A stretch of 64,000 bases of DNA from Burkholderia cepacia (GTDB lineage Bacteria > Pseudomonadota > Gammaproteobacteria > Burkholderiales > Burkholderiaceae): NCBI RefSeq assembly GCF_001039005.1, contig NZ_LDWR01000002.1, positions 36,418 to 100,417 on the forward strand. The letters are read 5' to 3'. Position numbers and translations under genes: made by a program. This document shows positions 8,228 through 16,889 of this stretch, one piece after another (within the stretch, counting starts at the first letter, position 1; every line of letters starts with the position of its first letter). The notes below the pieces were generated by a model, which saw only the letters and a program-made list of their open reading frames with translations, made no database searches and had not been told where the DNA came from.

Positions 8228-8243
8228 GTTGTCACGTGACAAC
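8228..8243. promoter_or_regulatory. parS site 1
   Basis: GTTGTCACGTGACAAC, a perfect 16-bp palindrome. Five sites of this type lie within 1.33 kb upstream of parA. As I recall, this is the sequence reported for chromosome 3 of B. cenocepacia, distinct from the parS of chromosomes 1 and 2. ParB is expected to load here and spread. Confidence 0.9.
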
Positions 8244-8971
8244 TCGCGTTGAAAATCGGCGCTCCACATCGGAGTGGCGACTCGACCAGGTGTCGTGATG
8301 CACTGAGCCAGCGGCAAATCGATTGCCCTCCGATGCCGGGTTGACAACGATACGTATCAAAAACCATAAATTACGTGTCAAAAAATACAATTCATGTCAC
8401 TTTCGATTCGCGCGGCGGCCGCAGCACATGAGAAAGCCATGCGCCCCCATTTCCGGGGGTGATCTCATTCATTTTGCGTGAAACAACATGAAGAATATGG
8501 CGCAAGTCATTGCCAGACAAGGATTTCCGAGAATACCCCATTTCTCGAAAATGTTTCACGATCCGACCTGTTTGTGTTGGCACGCCTCCGTCAGCGCATG
8601 CACTTGCGCCCCAATCGGGGCCCGCACGCGTGTGACGTCACGGATAGGTACCAAACTGCGCTGATTCAGTACTGGATCAGCATGACAAAACCACGCCCCT
8701 CCCCTGCCGACAAGGTAGGCGACGAAACCGGGTGGCGGCATTCCTATAAATGGGGCCATATCAATCACTCCTACGGTGAGTTCGCCTGGATGCAGTTCGG
8801 CAAGCGGCAGGGGCATTCATCTGGCACGGGAATGCGAGTAGACCGCGATAGAGTATTCAGACCGACAGATCGATTGATGCCTCGCGACCTCTTCGCCATG
8901 GACGAATTCACGACGACAACTCGAGTACCTCATACCGATTCGCCACTCGAGTTGCCGGGTATAGCGGCCCT

Positions 8972-8987
8972 GTTGTCACGTGACAAC
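8972..8987. promoter_or_regulatory. parS site 2
   Basis: A second perfect copy of GTTGTCACGTGACAAC, 744 bp from the first. Confidence 0.9.
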
Positions 8988-9147
8988 TCGCCAACCGATT
9001 CGCCTGCCAACCGCAGCTTGGCGGCAACCTATTGCCGGAAAATCCCTCCCAGATTTAGCGCCCCCCTTTCGGCATCCTTTGTTTCTGTAGATCGCAACGT
9101 GCTCTGAGACGTATAACGAAGACGCCATTGATCAGCACTCTGGGGCA

Positions 9148-9163
9148 TTTGTCACGTGACAAC
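9148..9163. promoter_or_regulatory. parS site 3
   Basis: TTTGTCACGTGACAAC: the 14-bp core TTGTCACGTGACAA is intact, with only the outermost base changed. Confidence 0.85.
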
Positions 9164-9301
9164 TCACCCTGGCGCAAAGCGATTGGAGAGGGTCAAGGGC
9201 TGTACATCGGACGTTGATGCAATGTCGCGGCAATCGGAACCGCGATCGGTTCAATGACTCTCTGGCAACGGACAACACCACCAGGGATCAATTTCTGGCG
9301 A

Positions 9302-9317
9302 CTTGTCACGTGACAAC
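9302..9317. promoter_or_regulatory. parS site 4
   Basis: CTTGTCACGTGACAAC: the 14-bp core is intact, with a change in the first outer base. Confidence 0.85.
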
Positions 9318-9540
9318 CGCGTATCTCGGCGCTATCGACGAAACCGAACGATCGTAGTCGCAATCACTTTTATCAGCGAAAAGACATAGTCAGGCGACCA
9401 GTCTCTCCGATTCAACTTCGTCATCCACGTAAAAAACACCGAGTTCTCTTCCTGTCTTTGCGCAATCGTCACGAACGCAATCCACATTTTTATTTTTACT
9501 CGGTTGCTAATCGCGAACGATTCGTTAGCCATTTGGCCCA

Positions 9541-9556
9541 CTTGTCACGTGACAAC
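9541..9556. promoter_or_regulatory. parS site 5
   Basis: CTTGTCACGTGACAAC, the same variant as site 4. It is the closest to parA (96 bp upstream) and could also serve in feedback control of the parAB promoter. Confidence 0.85.
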
Positions 9557-9651
9557 CACATCAGCTACCAAGACATACATCGTGTCGAACGCTTTTCTGG
9601 ACATTTCGATAATAACTGCATATATTACGCAAAACTCCTTGGAGGAATTAA

Positions 9652-10350
9652 ATGGCTTTCAAGATCGCCGTCAGTAATCAAAAAGGTGGGACTGGAAAGA
9701 CAACCATCTCCGTCAACATCGCGGCTGCGTTCGAGGCCGGCGGCAACAAGGTCGCCTTGATCGATGCCGACCCTCAAGGCACTTCCGTCCGATGGGTCAC
9801 GAGCGGCGAGAACACGCTGCCGATGACGGTCCTTTCTCTGGCCCCCGCCGGCCGCGGTATCGGTGGCGAGATCAAGAAGCAGGACGCGAACTTCGACGTG
9901 ATCGTCGTCGACTGTCCCGGCAACCTCGAAGATCCCCGCATCGCATCTGTTCTGGAAGTTGCGGACTTCTGCCTCGTGCCGCTGTCGCCGTCGCCGGCCG
10001 ACCTGTACAGCACGGTCGCGATGATTCGCATGATCGAGTCGATGCGCGCCGTTCGTAACCCAAGTCTTTCTTCCGCATTGATGCTGAATAGTGTCAATGG
10101 AAAAACTAAAATGCGTGAAGAAATTTTAAAAATTCTAATGGCTGAAGAAATAGGGGAGCATCTGCTCGACAGCCAGATCGCGCAACGCGAGGTCTACCGT
10201 CAGACGTTCGCACTCGGCACCACGATCCATCATCACAATCGATACCTGAAGGGCCTGAAAGAAGCCCGCGCGGAAATCGAAAGGCTGGTCACGGAAATGG
10301 CCCAATACATCGCGTCGAAGCGCGCTACCGGAGCCGCCGCCCATGGCTAA
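9652..10350 (+). CDS. parA: ParA-family partition ATPase
   Basis: A 232-residue ATPase starting right after the strong ribosome-binding site TTGGAGGAATTAA. The deviant Walker A motif KGGTGKTT (about residues 11-18, in SNQKGGTGKTTISVN) marks it as ParA/MinD type; VIVVDCPGNL is the Walker A' region and LIDADPQG the other switch motif. It lacks the N-terminal helix-turn-helix of long plasmid ParAs. ParA on the nucleoid pulls ParB-parS complexes apart to segregate the replicon. The end overlaps parB by 8 bp, so the two are translationally coupled. Confidence 0.95.
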   Translation: MAFKIAVSNQKGGTGKTTISVNIAAAFEAGGNKVALIDADPQGTSVRWVTSGENTLPMTVLSLAPAGRGIGGEIKKQDANFDVIVVDCPGNLEDPRIASVLEVADFCLVPLSPSPADLYSTVAMIRMIESMRAVRNPSLSSALMLNSVNGKTKMREEILKILMAEEIGEHLLDSQIAQREVYRQTFALGTTIHHHNRYLKGLKEARAEIERLVTEMAQYIASKRATGAAAHG

Positions 10351-11374
10351 GGACACATCGAAAGAGAAGAAACCGACCGGCAACCTGCATCTCGCGGCCG
10401 GCCTGTTGCGTGGCCTCGCGCAGGAAAACGCGGCACTCGAAACGCGGCTGCCCGAACCGGCGGCCGCGCCGAATCTCGCCGGCGAAGCGGCACCTGTCGT
10501 CGCCACCGCCACGGCCGCCCCCACCGGCACGCCGGATCTCGGCGCGCCGCAGAAGGTGCTGGTCAAGGACTGCATCCCGAACCCGTTCAACCCGCGCGTG
10601 TTCTACTCGGAGTCGAGCCTGCACGAGCTCGCACTGACGTTGAAGCGGGAAGGGCAGATCGAGCCGATCAAGGTCACGCGGCTCCCGGAGTTTCCCGGCA
10701 AGCTCGTCGTGATCGACGGGCAACGCCGGCTGCGCGCGACGAGCATCAACGGCGACGAAACCATCAACGCCACGTTCCGCACGGACCACACGCCCGAGCA
10801 GCTCTATACGATCGCGTATCGGGCGAACCACGACCACGAACGCCAGACGATCTTCGACGATGCGGTCGCGTGGAAGCGCCTGCTCGACGAGAAGGTCTTT
10901 TCCGACCAGAACACGCTGGCGGAGAAGATCGGCAAGGACAAGGCGTCGATCAGCAAGACGCTGTCGCTCAACGCACTGCCCAACACGCTCCTGGAACGGA
11001 TGGCCAGCGCGAACGACGTGGTCGGCCTGCAAGCGGCGTACTTCCTGAAGCTGATCTTCGAGCGGCTGGGCGAACCGACGGCCGACCGGCTGCTTACCGC
11101 CGTGATCGACCGGAAGAAATCGGTCCGCGATCTCGAGAATTTCCTGCGTGCGCAAAGCGACGGCAACAAGAAAGCAGGACGCACGCGCTACAGCGTTCGT
11201 CACGACTTCGCGCTCGAATCACGCGCGGTCGGCCAGTTGAAGACCTACCCGGACGGGCGTCTGGATCTGCAGTTGAAGGGGGTCGACGCGTCCCACCAGG
11301 AAGCGCTCGCCGACAAGCTCAAGACCGTCATCGACGCGTACGTCGCCGAGCTGGCAGCGGCCACGCCAAAGTAA
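10343..11374 (+). CDS. parB: ParB-family centromere-binding protein
   Basis: A 343-residue protein. After a low-complexity Ala-rich N terminus (to about 75), the ParB/Srx-type domain begins at KVLVKDCIPNPFNPRV and includes the CTPase-type motif GQRRLRAT (in VVIDGQRRLRATS), which corresponds to the GERRxRA box. A helix-turn-helix follows (about 185-215, TLAEKIGKDKASISKTLSL), which should read the parS palindrome. The C-terminal domain (about 270-343) should dimerise. It is coupled to parA, and the matching parS sites lie just upstream of the operon. Confidence 0.93.
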   Translation: MAKDTSKEKKPTGNLHLAAGLLRGLAQENAALETRLPEPAAAPNLAGEAAPVVATATAAPTGTPDLGAPQKVLVKDCIPNPFNPRVFYSESSLHELALTLKREGQIEPIKVTRLPEFPGKLVVIDGQRRLRATSINGDETINATFRTDHTPEQLYTIAYRANHDHERQTIFDDAVAWKRLLDEKVFSDQNTLAEKIGKDKASISKTLSLNALPNTLLERMASANDVVGLQAAYFLKLIFERLGEPTADRLLTAVIDRKKSVRDLENFLRAQSDGNKKAGRTRYSVRHDFALESRAVGQLKTYPDGRLDLQLKGVDASHQEALADKLKTVIDAYVAELAAATPK

Positions 11375-11388
11375 CGCGCCAAAAGCAG

Positions 11389-11466
11389 AAGGCCTCGCAT
11401 CCGCGTTGCGCCGCAAAGCCGGACGTTCGAGTCCGGCGCACGACGCACACTCCGCTGCGAGGCCTT
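11389..11466. terminator. Nested inverted repeat between convergent parB and rep
   Basis: Outer arms AAGGCCTCGCA (11389-11399) and TGCGAGGCCTT (11456-11466) pair perfectly. Within them GCCGGAC (11418-11424) and GTCCGGC (11431-11437) form a second stem with loop GTTCGA. It fills the 94-bp gap between two convergent genes, so a two-way transcription barrier is the likeliest role, although T runs are absent. The second arm abuts the rep stop codon. Confidence 0.6.
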
Positions 11467-11468
11467 GT

Positions 11469-12785
11469 TCAGTTGCCGGCGAGACTGCTTTTGAGCAGGA
11501 ATTCCAGCAGGTCGTCCGAGGTCGGTTCGCCCCAGGTATCCAGCGCCAGCCAGCGGAAGAAGCTGGTCTGCGCAAGCTTGCTCGCCTTCTTCTTCGGCGA
11601 CAGCGTCAGGTCCTTCGAGCCCGCCACCGTCTCGTTGTAACGCTCGATCAGCTTGGTCTGGTCGTCGATCTCCAGCTCGCGGAAATACGCACCGGCTTCC
11701 TCGACCTTCGCCGCCAGATACTTGTCGCGAATCTGCTCCTGCTTGCTCTGCGCGGATTCCTTCGCCGGCGCGGCCGCCTCGGTGCCCTGCCCGTCGGCCA
11801 GCGTATAGCCGTGTGTCAGCGCCTTGCGGAAATACGCGGCCACGTTGTCGACCGGCGCCGCATTCTTCTTCGTAGTCCGATTGAGCGTATAGGCGATCGC
11901 CGCCTTGATGCGCTGCACGCCGTATTGCGTGATCAGCCGGCGCGCTTCCGAACGCGGAATGCCGAACTTGGCGACCTCCTCGACCAGCGCTTCGTTCTTG
12001 ACGTCGCCGTCCTCGACCGTATCCGCACTCTGCTTGCGCGTCACCTTGAACTGAACGGCTTCCACGCTACGGCCGGACTTGTGTTCGATCAGCTCGAGCG
12101 TGTGATCCGATACTTCGTTCACCTCCTGAATGCACGGCACCAGGACCTTGCTCTTGAACAGCTTGTATTCCTTGTACGACTGCGACGCCTTGTCCTGACC
12201 GAGAATCAGGTCGCGGAATTTCGGCAGAGGGATCTTCGCGGTGATGCCGATCCCTTCGTAACGCACCGTGTTCTCCCACAGCGCGAGCGAGTGCGACCGC
12301 CGGAACTCGCGGGCGATTCGCATATCGATCAGCGCGTAGATTTCGGGGTTGAGCAGTTCGCTGCGAATCTGGTCGGAGAAGCTGTACTTCAGCACCGATT
12401 GCTCGAGCTCCGCGCCCGCAAGCAGGCCCGACGCTTTCCAGACAGTCGAACGGTCCGCGGCCAGGTAGTCCCAGTTGACGACGGTACTGATCAGCGAGTT
12501 GACGGTGTCCTTCACGTACTTCGTGTTGTTGCTGTTCAACCCGCTCTCGTGCGAAAGCGACGCGATCGAGATCGAAAAGCTCGTCCGGCCCGGCTCGAAC
12601 GCCTCCTGACGAAGCGCGTTCTTGATCAGCGAGCTGAACATCTTGCGCTGCTGCAGACCGATCTTTCCCGACTTGGGCGCGATATGAATCGCCTGGACCG
12701 CCTTGCGCAGCAAGTCGGGAGGCTCTGGTGTCTGAAACAGCGAAACCTGTTTGTCTGAGCCTTTGCTTGCGGGCTTGCGCGGCAT
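11469..12785 (-). CDS. Replication initiator protein (Rep_3/RepB-like winged-helix type)
   Basis: A 438-residue plasmid-type initiator. The first winged-helix domain spans about 35-170 (GLQQRKMFSSLIKNAL, then SISIASLSHESG and NNTKYVKDTVNSLIST), and the second about 175-270 (LIDMRIAREFRRSHSLALWE, then IPLPKFRDLILG and YKEYKLFKSKVLVPCIQEVN), as in Rep_3-type initiators that bind iterons. The C-terminal part (about 275-438) is helical and less conserved, with EARRLITQYGVQRIKAAI. The gene is transcribed away from the iteron array and converges with parAB. This arrangement marks the replicon's own origin. Confidence 0.92.
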   Translation of the reverse strand: MPRKPASKGSDKQVSLFQTPEPPDLLRKAVQAIHIAPKSGKIGLQQRKMFSSLIKNALRQEAFEPGRTSFSISIASLSHESGLNSNNTKYVKDTVNSLISTVVNWDYLAADRSTVWKASGLLAGAELEQSVLKYSFSDQIRSELLNPEIYALIDMRIAREFRRSHSLALWENTVRYEGIGITAKIPLPKFRDLILGQDKASQSYKEYKLFKSKVLVPCIQEVNEVSDHTLELIEHKSGRSVEAVQFKVTRKQSADTVEDGDVKNEALVEEVAKFGIPRSEARRLITQYGVQRIKAAIAYTLNRTTKKNAAPVDNVAAYFRKALTHGYTLADGQGTEAAAPAKESAQSKQEQIRDKYLAAKVEEAGAYFRELEIDDQTKLIERYNETVAGSKDLTLSPKKKASKLAQTSFFRWLALDTWGEPTSDDLLEFLLKSSLAGN

Positions 12786-12823
12786 CGTGATGTCCGGATA
12801 AGGTGACCGTGTTGGAAGCGGAC

Positions 12824-12850
12824 TTTATACCTTTTCGCGCCGGGGGGCAA
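12824..12850 (-). promoter_or_regulatory. Possible rep promoter
   Basis: On the minus strand TTGCCC (12850-12845) is followed after 15 bp by TATAAA (12829-12824), about 40 bp upstream of the rep start. The spacing is short of the ideal 17. The iterons start about 90 bp further upstream, so Rep could repress its own gene. Confidence 0.35.
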
Positions 12851-13518
12851 CGTCCTTGCTCCTGCATCACTTGCACTTTCGCGGCTAAGCTCCAGATGCA
12901 AAAGGGAAATTTCCGATTAACCGATCTGCACGAAGCCCCATATCCATCTACCTTTTGGCCAAAACACGTCCCACAAGCCGCTACCTTTCATGTTCGGGCA
13001 CAGAAACCCGGCACGAGATTTGCCCTCGGGAAGGTACCCATCCATGGGGAGCACCCGAGCGGAATTGCGATCGTCGGCCGAATTCGTGGTGCCCTGCAGC
13101 ACAGTCGCGTTTTGCTCCCATAAATAGCTACCTTCATCGATTCCCATAGGAGGGTACCTGTCGGCAGACGTCGGCTTCGCGGGCTGCGTTATTTTCGATC
13201 TCGAAGGTAGAAATCGCTCCCATAAACGGCAACCAATCATGTTCCCCATAAAGGGTTACCTGTTTGCTGCAGCGATCCTGTCTATGGGAACCGCACACAG
13301 AGCACCATGGCGAAATGCAATCGATCGATCCCGGATGCCACCCATAAACGGATACCTTCGAGATGCCCCACAAATGGCTACCCAAAGAAATTCGCTGTGC
13401 ATCCAGACACTTACCGATCGATAAAAGAGCCCCATAAAAGGCTACCTTCATGTGTTCCCATAGACGACTACCCCACGTGTTTTACGGTCGATTTCCCATA
13501 ACCGGGTACGCTTGCCCC

Positions 13519-13527
13519 ATATCCACA
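13519..13527 (+). promoter_or_regulatory. Possible DnaA box (one mismatch)
   Basis: ATATCCACA differs at one base from the consensus DnaA box TTATCCACA and lies inside the iteron array. A weaker version, AAATCCACA, follows at 13562-13570. No perfect box was seen. Confidence 0.35.
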
Positions 13528-13625
13528 ACCCCGATTCCCCACAATCCGGTACCCCAAACCCCAAATCCACAGACCTAAAGCCCCAGACCCTTCCACCTGT
13601 GCTCCCATAAATGGGTACCGAACAA

Positions 13626-13658
13626 GGCTCAAACCCTTATGGAATAAGGCTGTGAGCC
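13626..13658. repeat. Interrupted inverted repeat in the AT-rich part of the origin
   Basis: GGCTCA ... TGAGCC enclose a second stem CCTTAT-GGA-ATAAGG. It sits at the start of a locally AT-rich stretch (about 13630-13710) between the last two plus-strand iterons and is a candidate unwinding or cruciform site. Confidence 0.45.
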
Positions 13659-13960
13659 GTCTAAAAGTAGTTAAAGAAGTAAACGTTGTTAACCAAAGAT
13701 GTAAACACACGTGTGCAGACACAGAAAGACAAGCCCCATAAACCGCTACCAATGGGAGCCGTCTGTGGTGCTCCAAGCGTCCCAATGCCGCGATTCAGGC
13801 GTACCGAGCAATGCCCTGGCGCCTTGTTCCACCAAGGCTTCAAGCCCGACAGGGCTTCCAGAAGAGGTGAGTACCCACTCACATGAGGCGAAACGTAGAA
13901 ACCTATGGGGGAAATCGGGATGAAAAAGCCCGTTTTCACTGACAGGTTCCCTTTTATGGG

Positions 13961-15355
13961 ACCAAAAAATCAACGGCGCGGCTACCCACGTGCCGGCGAT
14001 TGACCAGCAAAACCCATCCGCGACCGAAAACGCGGACACCTTCGGTTTCACCCACAGCAGTTCGAAATCATCCTGGTCTGAACGTGCGTGGTTTTTTGCA
14101 CTCGTGCTTCCCCGTCCGCGGACAAGTTTTTTCCGATCGTCTGTCGACACGCCTCGTCACATTTAGCCTGTGGACTGTGCACAGAGGAAACGGACCGAGG
14201 TTCATTTCGCCGCCCGGAGGTCTTCCAACTTTTCTACCTTTGGGAATCAACCGACGAGCAATGCTGTGCCGCCAAGTCGCGAGGAGGGGTCAGGACGGCT
14301 TCCCGCGAGCAAACATCGTGTCCTGCGCCGTCCGCACACAGCGATGGCTCCTGGGTCGATCTCAAGCTCGTTGCGAGCCAAAGTGAAGATGCCGTCGACG
14401 ACGAAGCTCACCGCAATCGAATCCGGGCGACGATCCCGAATAGACTCACCTTCCAAAACGTCCGGATCCCGTAAAGGCTCACCGATACGGCTGCTACACA
14501 GGTATATGCAAGCTGTGCAGACCGGGTCGGCGACGGATGTCGGCCCACTGACACGATCAAATAAAAGACCTGTGGCACCTATGTGCGGTGCCCGATGTGT
14601 CCGCACCCACGGTCACTAGGATCAATGAGTCTTGTTGCGACTTCAGCGCCAAAGGAACATCGCTCGTCCGTGCGGTTTCCTCGGCGCACCCGTGAGGCGA
14701 TGCCGATCAACTGCTTCACCTTGCGTCTCGCGTCTACCGTTTTCGTCATACATGCCACACGGCAACGCGTTTCAGCCGAGGTAACCATCTGCATCACAGT
14801 GCTGCGATAGGTCGCAGGATTAATCGCCTCGCCCTGTAGTGACGCGCCACGATCGTCTCGATCACCGCGGGAACCGAATCGTGGCCGTTTATGGGAGAAA
14901 CCGACGCTTGAACCCCGTCGACCGGCAACGTGGCACACAGGTCGACTGCTGTAGCGGTGACTGCGGCCGTGCGATGACGATCACGTAGAGCATGAGCGTA
15001 TCGGCAACGCCACCTGTGAAATCGTCGTGCGTGTCTCGTATCGCACTGCGTTACCTGTCCTCATCTATTCACCGAAGCGTGAGGTTCATCGGACGTTTCC
15101 GCTTCCCGCAACTGCACGATCCGCACGCGCGCCGAAACGCGACACACCGTCCCTGTCCCGCTCAAGCGACGGTCGCGCGACCCCCGCGTTTTCTCCCATA
15201 CGTGTATCCCCAATTCCGTTTGCACGTTGGCGCCACATTTTTCTCGACACGGTTATGATGCACAGGTCCCGATCGCGACACGACGACCGATCGGGACAGG
15301 GGCGGTATCTCGATGGTCTTTCAATCCGTGATAAACCAGAAAAGAGAGTTCAGCG
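13961..15355. other. Origin-flanking region without a supported gene
   Basis: About 1.4 kb beyond the iterons. Open frames exist on both strands (for example 14247-14606 on the minus strand) but none is recognisable or has a good ribosome-binding site. A degenerate iteron-like unit, CCCGTAAAGGCTCACC, is at 14468-14483, and half a unit (TTTATGGGAG) at 14888-14897. The base composition is lower in GC than the rest of the window. Confidence 0.45.
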
Positions 15356-15658
15356 ATGCGAATCCAGATCAGAAAACTCACGTTGGCTGCGACCGCAGCC
15401 GCGTTCCTGTTCGGCTCGGCAGTTCCCGCGTTTGCCCAGACCGACGCCAGCGCGCCCGCTGCACAGGACGCCAAGGCAGCGAAGAGCCAGGCACGCAAGG
15501 CGGCCAGGGCCCAACGCAAGGCAGAGCACAAGGCTGCGCGCGCAAAGAACACCGCCGAGCTGAAGAAGCTCGAGGACGCCGGTTACAAGCCGGCGGCTAA
15601 CGATCCGAACTATCCGCAGAACCTGCAGAACGCGGAGAAGAAGGCGAACCCTCAGTAA
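15356..15658 (+). CDS. Small secreted DUF4148-like protein
   Basis: A 100-residue protein starting MRIQIRKLTLAATAAAFLF with a signal peptide probably cut after AFA (about residue 27). The mature part is an Ala/Lys/Arg-rich helix followed by KKLEDAGYKPAANDPNYPQ, which resembles the AGYKP ... YP core of DUF4148 proteins. These are common, small, periplasmic proteins in Burkholderia with no known function. A second member is at 30474-30785. The start follows GAGAGTTCAGCG, a moderate ribosome-binding site. Confidence 0.75.
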   Translation: MRIQIRKLTLAATAAAFLFGSAVPAFAQTDASAPAAQDAKAAKSQARKAARAQRKAEHKAARAKNTAELKKLEDAGYKPAANDPNYPQNLQNAEKKANPQ

Positions 15659-15672
15659 GCGTTGCCCACGCA

Positions 15673-15700
15673 GCAAGCCACGGTTCGATCCGCGGCTTGC
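15673..15700 (+). terminator. Hairpin after the DUF4148-like gene
   Basis: GCAAGCCaCGG and CCGcGGCTTGC form an 11-bp stem with one mismatch and loop TTCGAT, 15 bp after the stop codon. There is no T run, so termination here is only likely, not certain. Confidence 0.4.
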
Positions 15701-15843
15701 GTCGTGCATCCCGGTCACGCGATGCACGACGAAAGCGAATGCCCGGCATGAACGACGATCAACACGTTCGGCGAATCCGCATTATTTGATTCGTAATCCT
15801 GCATTTCAATTTCATCGTGCGCATGACCCACATGTCGATGCGA

Positions 15844-16749
15844 TCAGTGTCGCCCGCCCGACACCCCCGCGTTTCCCGTCATCTTCAGCCAGTCCTTGAA
15901 CGCTCGCACGGCGTCGTCGTCCGCTCGCGCGGATGCCACATACGTGAAGTAGCGCCACGGCGGCAACGCCGGTTCGCTGAACGGCTGCACGAGCCGGCCT
16001 TCGGCGATGTCGTCCGCGACAAGTGCGATCGGTCCCATCGCGACGCCGAGCCCGTCGAGCGCGCCTTGCAGCGTCAGGTAGAAATGCTCGAGCGTGAGCG
16101 AGTGTCGCGGCACGAGATTCGCGTGCCCGGCCGCCGCGAGCCATTCGGGCCACATGCCCGGATAGGTTGCCGCGTGCAGCAGCGTGAAGCCGGCGAGATC
16201 GGCAGGCGTATGCAACGGCCGGCCCTCCAGCAGCTTCGGCGCACACACCGGCAGCCGCACTTCGGACAGGAATTCCTCGGCGACGTAACCGTCGATGGCC
16301 TGCGGGCCGCCGCGAACGATCAGGTCGACCTTGTCGCGGAGCTTCTCGATCGGCTCGTTCGACGTCGACAGCCGCACCTCGATGGTCGGGTGCGCGACCT
16401 GGAACGACGACAACTTCGGCACGAGCCACCTCAACGAAAACGTCGCGGGCGCACTGACGCGCAGCACCCGCTGCTGCGCGTGGCCGAAGTGTTGTGCGGT
16501 GGCGAGCGCGATCCGGTCGAACGATGCGCCGACCTCGGCGAGATACGCGCGACCGGCGTCGGTCAGTTCGACGCGCCGGTTGTGGCGTTCGAACAGCGAC
16601 CGCCCGAGCCACGCCTCCAGTTGCTGCACGTGCCGGCTGATCGCGCCGTGCGTCACGCACAGCTCGTCGGCAGCCAGCGTGAAGCTGCCGAGCCGCGCGG
16701 CGGCTTCGAACGCGCGCAGCGAATTCAACGGAGGAAGGCGTCGGGCCAT
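15844..16749 (-). CDS. LysR-family regulator (GcvA-like)
   Basis: A 301-residue LysR protein. The N-terminal winged helix (about 5-65) reads LPPLNSLRAFEAAARLGSF, then VTHGAISRHVQQLEAWLG and ELTDAGRAYL. The effector-binding domain (about 92-290) has the GcvA-like opening LRVSAPATFSLRWLVPKL. It is divergent from the adenylosuccinate synthetase gene across 140 bp, which makes that gene its likely target; the effector is unknown. Confidence 0.9.
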   Translation of the reverse strand: MARRLPPLNSLRAFEAAARLGSFTLAADELCVTHGAISRHVQQLEAWLGRSLFERHNRRVELTDAGRAYLAEVGASFDRIALATAQHFGHAQQRVLRVSAPATFSLRWLVPKLSSFQVAHPTIEVRLSTSNEPIEKLRDKVDLIVRGGPQAIDGYVAEEFLSEVRLPVCAPKLLEGRPLHTPADLAGFTLLHAATYPGMWPEWLAAAGHANLVPRHSLTLEHFYLTLQGALDGLGVAMGPIALVADDIAEGRLVQPFSEPALPPWRYFTYVASARADDDAVRAFKDWLKMTGNAGVSGGRH

Positions 16750-16889
16750 TGTGTCGTTTCGCGTGATATTTCCTCACGCGACGTCTCAGGTTTAATCGTT
16801 TGATCGGGCGATCCAGCTCCGCCAATATGGCACACAAATGGCCGGCTCGGCCGAATCAGTGTCTGAATTTCTCACATGGAGTGTGGAGC

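Larger units (their letters stand above)
8208..9651. other. Centromere region upstream of parAB
   Basis: About 1.4 kb with no supported gene. It holds all five closely spaced parS palindromes (listed separately) and ends with an AT-rich stretch just before parA. A 209-codon open frame (8478-9107) runs through one parS site but encodes nothing recognisable, so the region is better read as the partition centromere of the replicon plus the parAB promoter. Confidence 0.7.
12937..13960. repeat. Iteron array, sixteen 16-bp units (putative origin)
   Basis: Units fit the consensus CCCATAAAnnGnTACC. Plus-strand units start at 12937, 12970, 13117, 13143, 13219, 13245, 13341, 13367, 13431, 13457, 13495, 13538, 13604 and 13735; two lie on the other strand at 13033-13048 and 13945-13960. 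The best matches are 13117, 13341, 13431, 13604 and 13735. Four pairs (13117/13143, 13219/13245, 13341/13367, 13431/13457) have exactly 26 bp between starts, with a 10-bp spacer. The array lies just upstream of rep, so these are the expected Rep-binding sites of the replication origin. Confidence 0.9.

Noticed and set aside
8478..9107. 209-codon open frame in the parS region
   Set aside because: No recognisable family, no ribosome-binding site, and it runs through a parS palindrome; better explained as chance in a centromere region.
12937..13960. CRISPR array
   Set aside because: The 16-bp units are degenerate, vary in spacing and occur on both strands beside rep, which fits iterons, and there are no cas genes.
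14247..14606. 119-codon minus-strand open frame beside the origin
   Set aside because: The sequence is not obviously a shadow but has no family, weak start and no support from neighbours; kept as unassigned region.
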